A DNA stretch of 64,000 nt. Source: Salvia splendens (Eukaryota > Streptophyta > Magnoliopsida > Lamiales > Lamiaceae). Positions 10,320 through 20,446 of the stretch are shown here, one piece after another (within the stretch, counting starts at the first letter, position 1; every line of letters starts with the position of its first letter). The stretch lies in the NCBI RefSeq assembly GCF_004379255.2, contig NC_056051.1:3126062-3190061 (forward strand). The letters run 5' to 3'. The position numbers and the translations under genes were made by a program. A model generated the notes under the pieces. The model saw only the letters and a program-made list of their open reading frames with translations, was not told the DNA's origin and did not search any database.

Positions 10320-11172
10320 CTCCTCCTCCTCCTAATGTTGCTTGCTAGTACTTTAATCCAAACTCCATAAGCAGAATCTCTAATTTCCCAATTTATCATT
10401 GATATTGTATACAAGCATATAACAATAAGAACTGAAATATCAATTCCTAAACCAAATAGACGTGAATTATGCATACATCAGCATAATCAAGAATCTGAAC
10501 ATGTAATTCCTAATTCTTAAACAAGAATACACAATTTGCAAATTCTCATCATAAACTGAATTAATCAAAGACGTGTTAACATAATTCCCAATTTATAAAA
10601 CCAACAAAGACAATTTTTTTCAATAAACCCTAATTTAGTAAGTTTAAAATAAATTTATCAAAAACCCTAATAATATGCAAATAAACAACAAATAAGGGAG
10701 CAATGTTGAAAGATTGAAGGAAACTTACCGAAATATGAAGGGAATCGCCAAGAAATCGAGGAAATAGCTGAGTTTTTGTCTGCGTCTATTTCCTCGCGTA
10801 TTCTGCCTATTCTGCCTTCCGTCTGCGAATTTTAGCAAGTTAGAGACGCATGAGCATCATGCGTCGTTCGTGAAATTTAAAAAAAAAAGACGCATGAGGG
10901 AGATGCGTCTCTACCTAAGACGCATGACCCTCATGCGTCGTAAAAAAATGAAAAAAAAGAGAGACGCATGACCCTCATGCGTCTTTATGAAAGACGCATA
11001 ATCGTCATGCGTCTCATTAAAAGGAGACGCATGAGGGTCATGCGTCTCTCCCAAACACGGAATAAAAAAAAAGTTCAGTACAAACACGGAATCTAAGTTC
11101 TATTCTAGAACAAAAAAAGAAAAAACCCATAAGTGTTTGGTCTGTAATTGTTGAGAGAAACGCAAAATTAGA
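10320..11172. other. Spacer between copies A and B with a cluster of palindromes
   Basis: AT-rich sequence with no recognisable gene. The notable content is the palindrome array at 10843-11049, annotated separately. Confidence 0.5.
10843..11049. repeat. Six palindromes of the form GACGCATGA-N-TCATGCGTC
   Basis: Six near-perfect palindromes of about 22 bp occur in 207 bp, built on AGACGCATGA / TCATGCGTCT with a 2-3 bp centre (AGC, GGG, CCC or TCG variants). They are separated by A-rich spacers of 5-25 bp. Some centres differ while the arms are conserved, which argues against simple recent tandem amplification. Confidence 0.85.
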
Positions 11173-11446
11173 TTAGAGAGTTGATGAATTAACCCGGAGT
11201 TTGTAAATGTGGGAGGCGGAAGCGATATAAACGGAGCAGGATGAGGCGTCGCCATTGGCATGCAGCAACAACAACAACAAATGTAAAAATGTAAAATGCA
11301 TGAGGAGAAAGTGATAGGGGGGTGATTGCAGTGGGAGAAGGAGATACATGGAGGGCAAGACGGGTGGGCTGGAGGTTAGCTGGAGAAGGGTGAGGGATAA
11401 GGGATTCAGGAACCACTGCTTTATTCAGCCTCTTTGGTTCCAACAT
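11173..11446 (-). pseudogene. Possible fragment of a conserved host gene 5' exon
   Basis: On the minus strand the frame from 11446 begins MLEPKRLNKAVVPESLI and continues PANLQPTRLALHV. It then degrades. A second frame (ending 11173) resumes with protein-like sequence SSCSVYIASASHIYKLRV after about 80 bp. That looks like one exon interrupted by noncoding sequence without canonical splice sites. I do not recognise the parent gene. The call rests on amino-acid composition and the apparent frame switch. Confidence 0.35.
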
Positions 11447-12209
11447 ACTTGCTTCTCAACTCAATTTCACCGCTATATGTGTGTGTGCAAATTATATATA
11501 GTAGTATTAATATGATATATATATATATACTCTGATCATATTTTGATTATTTTCAGTAAGTGAGACTAGATATCACCATATTTGTAAATAGTTGATAGTT
11601 GGAATTTTTGCATGAAGATTGAATAGCAAATTAGAAAACAAAAATTTGAAATCATAGTGAGGCAGCAATTTCAAAATTCATTCTGGCAGTACAGACTTGA
11701 AATCATAGTGAGACCACGTCATAGATGACTTGAATCTGAGACCTTGACCTCAAGCGTTAACCTCTCTATCGCTTGGACACTCACACACACATTCAACAAT
11801 CTATTATTCTTATGTCGATTTATTAATACAAAGTTTAAAGTAGAAATTCAATCATTATTTTAAATCAATAATGAAAAAAATCAACGTAAAATTGTTGATT
11901 ATAAACGAAATATAAATAGGTGACATCATTAACACCTACCCACCTTTATAATAACTGGCATCACCAATAGTTACTCACCTTTACCTAGAGGCAAAGTAAA
12001 GAAAAATAGAAAATAAACTTAGCCAACAATTTTTGTAAATCGTTTCTCAAATAAAAATGATCGTTTGACATAATGCAATACCGAAGTAGATATATGTATT
12101 GAGCTTGTAGTGGAAGAAAATATTAAAAGGGCATATCTGACAATTTGCCTTGTCTGAGAGAATAGCCAACACCGCGCCTCTTTTTCCTTATGTTAATGTA
12201 TATACGCAA

Positions 12210-13019
12210 GAGTAAAGATCAAAATTGGTCTTGAACATATAGTCATTTTACGTTTTTTGTCCTAAATATTATCTTTTGGATTTTTTGGTCCTGCACATAT
12301 GGAAATTTGATCATTTTGGTCCTCCGTCAACATTTTCGTTAAAAACTAACGGTCAACGGAATTAATCACGATTTTGACCAAATTAAACTTTTAATTCAGA
12401 TTTTTTACTCCCTAATTAATTCCCTAATTATTTTTACATTTCAATTTCATCTTCTTTCCTTCCACTTATCATCATCCAAAAATCAAAAAATCAAAGATGG
12501 GTTTTTTAAAGGAAAGATCCAAATTTGAAACTAAAAAAAGTGAAATACGAGAAGGAAAACTTAGATCCAACAATTAAGTGATATCACCCATCTAAAGAAG
12601 AAAGAGGGAACTTCCCCGACGTCCACGTCTCCACGGATCGGGCCTCCATCGGCCTCATCGTCAACAGTGTCCGGGTCGCCCACCCCGATCTCTTCGTCGG
12701 ATCTAGAATGTCGGTTCACAAAATTGACGGAATTCATATAACTAGGGTTTAAGGGGAAGAGAAAGGAAGAAGATGAAAGATGAGAGGAAGGAAGAAGATG
12801 AAATTGAAGTGTAAAAATAATTAGGGAGTGAAAAATAAGAATTAAAAGTTTAATTTGGTCAAAATCGGCCGTTGACCGTTAGTTTTTAATGGAAATGTTG
12901 ACGGAGGACCAAAATGATCAAATTTTCATATGTGCAGGACCAAAAAATTCAAAAGATAATGTTTAGGACCAAAAAACGTAAAATGGCTATATGTTGAGGA
13001 CCAATTTTGACATTTACTC
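12210..13019. mobile_element. Long-TIR Mutator-like element, nonautonomous, with a GC-rich internal segment
   Basis: 810 bp. Ends GAGTAAAGATCAAAATTGGTC and, inverted, GAGTAAATGTCAAAATTGGTC. The inverted repeats extend over more than 150 bp, through ACGTTTTTTGTCC and ACTAACGGTCAACG. A 9-bp duplication (TATACGCAA / TATATGCAA, one mismatch) flanks it, and copy A has the empty site TATATATGCAATCATG. Nine-bp duplications and long TIRs indicate a MULE. The centre (about 12600-12740) is GC-rich and readable as protein on the plus strand (DVHVSTDRASIGLIV), unlike its AT-rich arms, so it may be captured host DNA. Confidence 0.8.
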
Positions 13020-13733
13020 TATATGCAATCATGTTTCACTTTCCATGTTACACAATTATTTTTTAGTTTTTTACCAAAGACACGTTCTTCAAACATCCAA
13101 ATCCTCAGTTTCCTCTTCCTTCGTCAACGACTAATTGACACCAATTTTTTTAGTATAATGAGTTAATGGAAACTAAATTTTATTTATTAAAAATAGGAAA
13201 AAAGTAAAAATTGATAATAGTTCGTTGATGGACTGAATAATAAAAACAAACAATATTTCACGGATGGAGGGGAGTACATTATTGCATGATGTATATATGT
13301 CTATGTCGCTAGATACGAGATTTTCTTGATTTGATAATTTCTTGATCCATTGATTGTAAAACAAAATACGTCTCTTGAGTTAAAATGACCAAATTTTCTA
13401 TTTACCATTTTAAGAGTTGTATACTATAAATCTTGAGAAATTTGGACGGTTAAATTAATTTCGTCTTCTTTTCGAGGGAGATCAATATCTCTAAGATTCT
13501 AAGACGCGATATTTGTGGTCCATGTATATTAATCCCATTACCATTAATTGACAAAATTAATATTTTGGGGAGTGTTTAATTAATGTTAAATAGCTACGTT
13601 TAGATCAAATAATGGACCTCTTCAACGCTATTATTGAGACTCGGAAATTAAAGTCGACGGACTCAATAACATTTAAATTCTATATAAGCTGGTTTAGCTA
13701 AACACTATAAACTCAATAAATACACACATAATT

Positions 13734-14211
13734 ATCCAAGCCCCTAGCTCAAGTGGTTGAGGAGGGTGGCAAGGATACCGCGCCATCCTAGAGGTCACGT
13801 GTTAGACCCCTGGGATGCCCAATTTGGGATTAATTTCCCTTGGGGTGACAGTCGATAAGCCATGTACCAGGTCGGCAGGTTAACTCGTTGGTACCCAACC
13901 TTGGGGGTGACAGTTGACTATGTCGTGTACCAGTTCTGGGGTCGGAAAGTTGACTCGTTTGCTCCCAAGGGAACAACGAAGCGCGTCTCGGTGGTAAGAC
14001 GCTTCACCTCCGACCAATGGCGGATCTAGGGGGCAGGAGGGGGCGGTCGCCACTGCCACTGCCTAATACTATATATTCCGCCCCCTCCGTTTCCGGATCC
14101 TGGATCCGCCACTACCTCCGACCATTAGGCCGGGGGTCCGAGTCACTTCGGGGGTAGGTGGGGGAACCACCGTCGATCCTCCTTAAATTGAAAGAAATAA
14201 AAAAAAAAAAA
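13734..14211 (+). mobile_element. tRNA-derived SINE, apparently dimeric
   Basis: Flanked by a 16-bp duplication AAATACACACATAATT (13718-13733 and 14212-14227). Copy A holds the single-copy empty site. The 5' head has an A-box-like TAGCTCAAGTGGTTGAG and a B-box-like GTGTTAGACCCC. A second tRNA-like head follows at about 13985 (TCTCGGTGGTAAGACG, then GGGGTCCGAGTC). The 3' end is a poly-A tract. The body holds two similar segments beginning GGGGTGACAG. A small MITE (14017-14113) interrupts the second head. Confidence 0.8.
14017..14113. mobile_element. Miniature element nested in the SINE
   Basis: About 97 bp bounded by ATGGCGGATCTAGG and, inverted, GTGGCGGATCCAGG. An ACCTCCGACCA duplication lies on each side (14006-14016 and 14114-14124). 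Joining the flanks restores an uninterrupted tRNA-like SINE segment. The duplication length (9-11 bp, depending on where the TIR is drawn) fits a MULE-type MITE better than hAT. Confidence 0.7.
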
Positions 14212-15457
14212 AAATACACACATAATTTTCTTGTCGGATATTTGTTCTACTACATTGGAATAATTCATTACTCTCGAAAGAAGCTAAATTATACTAGTAT
14301 ACAGTTTTTGTACTCGAAGTTTGATTATTACTTTAATTTTTTATCTGTAAATATTTTATTATTATTTAATAATCTATATTTTTTTGGAGGGTAAAAACGC
14401 GTCTGGAAGATTAACACATTGCATTCCATAATCAATTATTGTTCTAAACTATGTAAGACTTTTAGAATTGTGTGAGAATTTAAATAGGGGAATGAATATT
14501 TAACTAAATAATAGTATTTGTAAGGAATGTGTAACCAACTTTTGTTTTTTTTTTGGAAATGTTGGAAAGAATTGACAAAAGTAGAGATGTACTAGCATTT
14601 TAAAGCAACTGAGAAAATGTATCCACAACTGTGGAGTACTACTAAAGTTGTTTGTGGTTTTGAAATAAAAGAGTACCAATTACTACTATTTATCTTATTC
14701 AGTCATTCAATTTTTATACTCCTTATTTGCTACCACAACTTAAAAAGCTACTCACTCCAAGTTAGGACTTGTTGATATTTTTGAATTGTTTAAACTTAAT
14801 TAGCTAGTAATGCCATATTCGTATTTCAATTCCATATTAATTAATTGACGTGCTATATATGAATTTCTATTTCCTTGACGTTCCGATTTTCCCATCCACT
14901 TTGATCTACAAATACTATCCCTAATTAATTTTCATTTTCAAATCACACTTGTTCATATGTACTTGAAGTTTGATTATTACTTTAATTTTTTTTTATCTGT
15001 AAATATTTTATAATTGTTCAATAATCTTTTTTTATTTTTTGTTTTTTGTAAATGAACTTAAATTTAATTAAAGTAGAAATGAAATCATTGATTTTAAATC
15101 GACAATGGAGAAAATCGGTGATCGTAAAGCGAAATCTAAATAGGTGGATCACTAACACTTGACCTTTATAATAGCGGGCATCACTAACACCTACCCACCT
15201 TTACCTAGAGTGGAGAGACAAAGGAAAGAACAATTAAACTTTGCACTATATATATATATATATGTAAATTGTTTCCGAAATAAAAAAGTTGGTTGGACAT
15301 AATGTAATACCAAAGTAGATATATGTGTATTGAGCTTGTAGTTGAAGAAAAATATTAAAAGGGCATGGCACATCTTCTTTATCCTTATGAGTGTGTACGT
15401 AATGTATGTATGCAATCTTGTATCCCTCGTCCCAGTATGGCTCCACCACCACTAGTC

Positions 15458-15465
15458 TATAAATA
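15458..15465 (+). promoter_or_regulatory. TATA box of MATR copy 2
   Basis: TATAAATA in the same leader context as the other MATR copies. It now lies about 1.76 kb from its ATG (17222) because a Harbinger element was inserted into the 5' leader. Confidence 0.55.
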
Positions 15466-15771
15466 TGACACTATACACACAGCCTTGGATATCTCAAACT
15501 CAAAGCAAATCATCTCTCAAACCAAATCGATCTCTAAGGGCATTAGCAATGGGGCGCCCTAAAGCGCGCCCTATGGCGCGCCACGTCAGCAGTTTTATCC
15601 TCCTACCTCCCCACCTGCAGTGGCGCGCCACATCATCATTTTATTGATTTGTTTAATTAATTTAAATGTTTTCAACTAACAATTAACGAGTAAATAAAAA
15701 AGTCGAAATAACAAACGGGGACACATTAATAAAAAAAGAAGTTATACCGTTCAACTTACAAAAAAAAAAAA

Positions 15772-16854
15772 CTAAGTCGGTGCAATTCCCAACTTCCGAC
15801 ACAGCTCATCTCTCAATGCCCGGAGGTATTCGGCTTCGTCGGGGTCGGTACACTTCTTGAGGGCCTTGTGCGTCTCCAACAACGTCCTCGCCATCGACGC
15901 TGTTGCCAACGACTCATACACGGCGGCTGCCTGGGGCGGGAGCATTTCCGGGAGCAGAGGTGGGGTTGCAGCGGTCGAGGATGAGGTCGCGGCCGCCTTC
16001 CCTTTGGCCTTCGCAGCCTTGACGCCGGGAGGACGTCGGGAGGACATCGGTGTGCCGGAACTCCCTTCGTCCACGTACAACCGGTTGAGGTCAACCGGTT
16101 GATTGCCGCTGCCGCTGCTCGTGTAACCACCAACTTCGGTGGTCTTCGTCCTCTTTGGCGCACCAGTGTGCAGAATTCCACCTTGGAATTTCTGCTTGTC
16201 CCTCAAAAGCGTCCAGATGGCCTGGTGCTTGAACTCGCAGAACATCGACCGGTACGACAACATCGCTTTAGCGCGCACGTCTTCCCAGCTCTCGCCGCTC
16301 CCCTGTGCCCGCGCGCACTTCTCGAACTCCGCCGCGTACAAGTTCACTTGCTTCTTCACTTGATCCCAGTGCTTGCGGAGTTGCTCACGCTTGCGCTTGT
16401 ACGCGTTCGGTGGCTTGGCCGCATTGTAGAGGTCGGCGATGCGCTCCCAGTACGCGAACTGCCTCTGGTTGTTCGCAAATATCGGATCTTCCGATATATC
16501 TACCCAACACCGGGCCAAAATGAGAGTTTCCTCGTCGGTGTAGTTTGTACGGCCGGGGGCGTACTCATCGCAATCACCGGGAGGCGGCAACTTCTGCGCC
16601 CGCTGCCGGTTCCGCTTCTTTTTGGCTGGGGCGGAAGCGGTCGCGGTGGGGTCGGGATGGGCCGCTGCGGTGTCACGTCGGGAGGGGGCGACTGGTCGGT
16701 TTGGAGACGGCTCCATGTCCGACAACCCATACGAGTCCGTACTGAAATCAGGATCGTATTGGGCGTTGGTGTCGAACGAACGATATTGGCCGGGTTCTGT
16801 ACCCGGCCAACGCGCATCTCCACTAAACATAGGACTATTTGGACTTGAAGCCAT
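15772..16854 (-). CDS. Harbinger ORF1, Myb/SANT-like DNA-binding protein
   Basis: 360 residues, complete, with no stops. A proline- and serine-rich N-terminus leads to a basic cluster KKKRNRQRAQK (78-88). A trihelix/SANT-like region follows at about 102-170 (TDEETLILARCWVDISEDP, then YWERIADLYN and REQLRKHWDQVKKQV). The C-terminal half is low-complexity and ends in a helical segment (MARTLLETHKALKK, then YLRALRDELCRKLG). Plant databases often describe such proteins as NAM-associated or Myb-like. In PIF/Pong elements ORF1 binds the transposon and cooperates with a separate nuclease (established for the family). Here that nuclease would have to come from another element. Start: first ATG of the frame, with a promoter region 5' of it inside the element. 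Confidence 0.88.
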   Translation of the reverse strand: MASSPNSPMFSGDARWPGTEPGQYRSFDTNAQYDPDFSTDSYGLSDMEPSPNRPVAPSRRDTAAAHPDPTATASAPAKKKRNRQRAQKLPPPGDCDEYAPGRTNYTDEETLILARCWVDISEDPIFANNQRQFAYWERIADLYNAAKPPNAYKRKREQLRKHWDQVKKQVNLYAAEFEKCARAQGSGESWEDVRAKAMLSYRSMFCEFKHQAIWTLLRDKQKFQGGILHTGAPKRTKTTEVGGYTSSGSGNQPVDLNRLYVDEGSSGTPMSSRRPPGVKAAKAKGKAAATSSSTAATPPLLPEMLPPQAAAVYESLATASMARTLLETHKALKKCTDPDEAEYLRALRDELCRKLGIAPT

Positions 16855-16929
16855 TTCGTAGTAATTATGTAAATGTAAGTTTCGAAAGTGAAATTGTGAA
16901 ATGAAATGTAACGAATGAACTCTATTTAT

Positions 16930-17206
16930 AAAACAACCAAACCGCGTGCCATCGTCCGCGACCTATCGTCTGTGTTCGCCACAATGGGACGGACGATGGC
17001 GTGGACGATGCCTATCGTCCGCGGCCATCGTCCGTGTACGCCACAATGGGGCGGACGATGGCGCGGACGATAGGCATCGGTCGCGCCATCCTCCGCGCCC
17101 TTAGTATCGTCCGCTACGATCGTCCGCGACCTATCGTCCGTATCCGCAATGGGCGCGGACGATGCGCTCCATCGGGCGTGCCATCGTCCGCCCATTGCTG
17201 ATGGCC
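16930..17206. repeat. Subterminal array of ATCGTCC motifs
   Basis: About 13 copies of ATCGTCCGC or one-base variants, in both orientations, in about 270 bp next to the right terminus of the ORF1 element. Some occur as back-to-back pairs such as GGACGATGGCGTGGACGAT. The opposite end lacks this density. Such arrays are plausible ORF1 or transposase binding sites (inference). Confidence 0.8.
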
Positions 17207-17221
17207 TAAAACCAGTCAAGT

Positions 17222-17581
17222 ATGGCCACCAGAGCGAGAGCTGGCGCTTCTTCTTCCAAGCGGCGACAGCGCAGTGATGATGATGTGGTTTTCAAGATCC
17301 ACTACAAAAACTATCTAAGCATGGTGTTTGAATACAAGTTGGAATGGGGCGTCTTTGAGCTGTACAAGATGGTCGCTGCGGAGATGGGTGTACACGATAT
17401 AGCCTCTTTCAGAATCACCCGCAAAGATCACGAAGTTGACTTCATTCTCATACTACTCACAGATGATTTCAGTTTGTGTCGTTCCTCGTACACCACTCCC
17501 AACGGCTTTAAGTTGTATATGAGTTTACAGTTCTTGATGGCCCTTTTGAGTTTCCCACTGCCAAGATTATTAATAAAATGA
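17222..17581 (+). CDS. MATR small protein, copy 2 (unrecognised family)
   Basis: 119 residues starting MATRARAGASSSKRRQRS, a basic serine-rich N-terminus that could act as a nuclear signal. The rest is compact and mixed in composition (FKIHYKNYLSMVFEYKLEW, then FRITRKDHEVDFILILL). It aligns end to end with copy 3 (20447-20788) except for a short insertion near the C-terminus (MSLQFLM against EA). I do not recognise the fold or family. The promoter is displaced by the 1.67 kb Harbinger insertion in the leader, so expression is doubtful. Its frame is nonetheless still open. Confidence 0.55.
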   Translation: MATRARAGASSSKRRQRSDDDVVFKIHYKNYLSMVFEYKLEWGVFELYKMVAAEMGVHDIASFRITRKDHEVDFILILLTDDFSLCRSSYTTPNGFKLYMSLQFLMALLSFPLPRLLIK

Positions 17582-17980
17582 AACACTAGTCTTGGGTTGT
17601 GGGAAACTCAAAAGGATATACATATAAATTAGGGTTTAGGGTTTATGGTAGCACAAATTGGCCTCGATACATAGTAGACCGTGCAAATTTCATGCAAGCC
17701 ATCATGAAGGAACACGTGCCTACGACACACGTGCAAAACCCTTTCTTTCAAGTTACTAAAACACAACCTAGTCAGTTCAAAAAGGACATGACATAATTAT
17801 ATGTTGCAATTGTAGAGCCAGTGTGGTAAAAAAACCTCCATAACATAAACAAGGTCCCCAGTTTGTGAACTTTGCAAATTGCAAAACGAGCATTAGAGCT
17901 CGCTTTCATGATAGAGTGAGGTTAGCATCAATGCCTAATTCCTATAAATTCGTGCAAAAACAAAATTTATTTTAAGATAC
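17582..17980. other. 3' flank of MATR copy 2
   Basis: Contains an inverted match between GAGTTTCCCACTGCCAAGA and TTGTGGGAAACTCAAAAGG around the MATR stop, which could act in 3' end formation. Beyond about 17650 it shares GACCGTGCAAATTTCATGCAAGCC with the tandem repeats that follow. Confidence 0.4.
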
Positions 17981-18680
17981 CAATACCTTCCCAACAATCC
18001 ATTTTCTTCTAAATACGTGAATTGTATGAACATCATGTGTAGGCACAAATTGGCCCCAATACATAGTGGACCGTGCAAGTTTCATGTAAGCCATATTAGT
18101 ATTAGTAGTACTAACACATTCTCTATTAGGTACTCGATCATGCGTCCTATCACGTTACGTAATCTCCATGTCAATCAGTTGAAGGACATTGCAATTTCTG
18201 TGAAAAATGGCTTTGAAAGCCAATACCTTCCCAACAATCCCTGTTCTTCTCCATACGTGAATTGTATGAACATCATATGTACGCACAAGTTGACCCCAGT
18301 ACATAGTAGATAGTGCAAGTTTCATGCAAGCCATATTAGTATTAGTACCATTCTCTATTAGGTACTCAATCTTATCACGTTATGTAATCCCCACGTTAAT
18401 CAGTTGAAGGACATTGCAATTTTTGTGAAATGGCTTCCAAAGCCAATACCTTCCTAACAATCCTTTTTCTTCTCCATACGTGAATTGCACGAACATCACA
18501 TGTAGGCACAAGTTGGCCCAGTACATAGTATATCGTGCAAGTTTCATGCAAGCCATATTAGTATTAGTAGTACCAACACATTCTCAATTAGGGACTCAAT
18601 CATGCATCTTATCACGTTATGTAATCTCTACTTCTATCAGTTGAAGGACATTGCAATTTCTGTGAAAAAAGGCTTCCAAG
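17981..18680. repeat. Tandem repeat, about three copies of a 220-240 bp unit
   Basis: The phrase CAATACCTTCC(C/T)AACAATCC recurs at about 17981, 18220 and 18444. Each is followed by ACGTGAATTG(T/C)A(T/C)GAACATCA, CATAGTAGA-type sequence, TTTCATGCAAGCC, TATTAGTATTAGTA and CAGTTGAAGGACATTGCAAT. The units diverge by substitutions and small gaps. No conserved reading frame is evident. Confidence 0.8.
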
Positions 18681-19265
18681 TACCAAAAAATGTCAGAATC
18701 AAATTGATTAGTATAAAACAAATAGATAAGCCTTTTTGCTGTAAAATAAAGAAACTTACATCATTCTCAGGTTGTTGGAGTGATATAATTTATATGCAGC
18801 ACTCAATATCAGTCGAGCACAGTTTCGCATTCTGCGTGGAAGTGAATAAAATTAATTTCATACTGAATTTATGTTAGAATTAAGAAGAACAGTAACTCAA
18901 GCATTTTTCAATGCATCTAAGGTGACAATGTGGAAATCCAATGAACTCTAGCACACCATCGCACTTGTTACTATTTTCAACATTAAAAATATGGGAAATA
19001 CAAATATACTCTTTCACTACAACAACACACGGCAAAACTTTTGATTGAAAATTCTTCTCATGTGTAATGGAAGAGGTCATTGGTGATTTCAGACTACCTA
19101 TTACTGAAGACTCGTCTGGGAGGTCCAAGTTCCTCTTTTTTGGCTCCATCATCTATTTAATAAGAATGTGTCATACAATTTCTTCATAAAAGAAACTAAA
19201 CCACTCACAAGACTTACAACGCTAATGTTGATTTTTTGGAATAAATGAAAATAAACTTGAATTTC
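18681..19265. other. Intergenic region with an unassigned minus-strand ORF
   Basis: A 90-codon minus-strand ORF (18880-19152) starts MMEPKKRNLDLPDESSV and has an ordinary protein-like composition, including cysteines near its end. It could be an exon of a decayed gene. No motif is recognised, and the region is otherwise AT-rich. Confidence 0.3.
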
Positions 19266-19279
19266 GGAGTAAATATTAT

Positions 19280-19440
19280 AAACTCCCTCTATCCCACTTT
19301 AGATGACTCACTTTCCTTTTTGGTTTGTCTCTCACTCAAAATGACTCATTACTAAAAATAAAAACACATTTTATCTTACTTTATTTCCTCTCTCTTACTT
19401 TACTCTCTCCACTTAAGGTAGTAAGTGTAAGAAGCACATA
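19280..19440. mobile_element. One-ended Stowaway-like remnant
   Basis: ACTCCCTCTATCCCACTTTAG starts a typical Stowaway arm, followed by GATGACTCACTTTCC and CTCTCTTACTTTACTCTC. I could not find the matching right terminus. Confidence 0.45.
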
Positions 19441-19467
19441 ACATGATTATATTCTTCCTTGTAGGGC

Positions 19468-19812
19468 TTGGGTAGAGAAAGAATTACAAAACATAAACAA
19501 GGTCACCGGTTTCTGAAATTTGCAAACAAATTGCAAAACAAGCATTGGAAAAAGAAGATTCTTGACAGGATCACGCTCCAGCCCCTCTTTCTTCACCCCT
19601 TCCTATTTGTCCGTTGCTCCTCAACCCAGTTCACTCGCCCAATTTCCGTCACGCTCCTCCACCACTTTATTTGTCCATTGCTCCTCACCCCAGTTCACTC
19701 GTAGAGGCCCATCCCCTTGGACGATCACAGTTGGAGCCCTTGTCATCTCTGTTCCATGGTTGAAGTGTTCCTTCGAGTTTTCTTCATTGTTAGTTGGCTG
19801 AATAAGCGTCAT
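19468..19812. other. Unassigned region with short repeated segment
   Basis: The segment TTTGTCC(G/A)TTGCTCCTCA followed by CCCAGTTCACTCG occurs twice (about 19606 and 19670), about 64 bp apart. A 63-codon minus-strand ORF (19621-19812) crosses it. No family is recognised. Confidence 0.3.
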
Positions 19813-19893
19813 AGACTGAACCCGGATATTTAGAATTATTTTAGCAGTTTGCCGAATTTATACTTAACTGTTACCATCTTCAAGGCACGTATG

Positions 19894-20371
19894 TAGGGGT
19901 AGGTCGGTACGGTATACGAGAACGCTATACTGCATACCGTACCAAAAACGGTGGTATGACAAAATATCATACCGATTTCTTACCGCATTTTTGGTATAGC
20001 GAAAATTCGGTATGATAAATTTTTGATACTGTTACCGTTTCGTTATTGCGGTGTACCATACTTTTACGCTATACCAAAATATGATATGGTATGCTTTAAT
20101 ACCATAATACATGTGTTATACCCAAAAAATATGTTTTATACCTAAAATACCATAAAGTATAAAATAACAATTTCACTATTTAAATAATGTCCAAGACAAT
20201 AAAACTCCATCACAATCGAATCTTTTTCATAACATTCAAATCAATAAAACTTTAATAATCAAATCTCTGAAAATATTTCAATATATGCAGCAGTATACCG
20301 CATATATGATGTATGCTAAAAATCAGTATATCGCGGAATAGGAAAATTGATATCATTACCGTACCGACACC
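19894..20371. mobile_element. hAT-like MITE with GGTCGGTACGGTAT ends
   Basis: The left end TAGGGGTAGGTCGGTACGGTA is inverted at the right as ATTACCGTACCGACACC. The interior is filled with alternating ATACCG / CGGTAT motifs and is strongly AT-rich. The TAGGGGT start is typical of plant hAT MITEs. The right terminus is slightly eroded and I could not fix the target duplication. Confidence 0.65.
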
Positions 20372-20446
20372 TTTTGTTATGGTATGATACCATATATATA
20401 TTGGCAGTGTTTCATTTTGAGTTTCCCACTTCCCAAGACTAGTGTT

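Larger units (their letters stand above)
11484..15537. repeat. Duplicated unit, copy B
   Basis: Collinear with copy A (6482-10130). It is interrupted by a MULE-like element (12210-13019), a SINE (13734-14211) and, at its end, a Harbinger element (15538-17206). After the last insertion the unit continues at 17207 into MATR copy 2. Comparison with copy A gives unoccupied sites for all three insertions. Confidence 0.85.
15538..17206 (-). mobile_element. PIF/Harbinger element carrying only ORF1, intact
   Basis: 1669 bp, ends GGGCATTAGCAATGGGG and, inverted, GGCCATCAGCAATGGGC. It is flanked by TAA (15535-15537 and 17207-17209). The empty site is visible in MATR copy 1 (CTCTAAAACCAG at about 9991). 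The only gene is a 360-codon ORF1 on the minus strand. No transposase is present. A dense array of ATCGTCC motifs fills 16940-17206. Confidence 0.92.

Noticed and set aside
13734..13810. Functional tRNA gene
   Set aside because: The A- and B-box-like motifs belong to a SINE with poly-A and target duplication. No complete cloverleaf could be drawn.
16099..16848. Long plus-strand ORF opposite the intact Harbinger ORF1
   Set aside because: It is an antisense shadow caused by high GC content. The minus-strand frame has the SANT-like domain and the start and stop.
17981..18680. CRISPR-like array
   Set aside because: The repeats are over 200 bp, tandem and without spacers, in a plant genome. No array of short repeats with unique spacers was seen anywhere.
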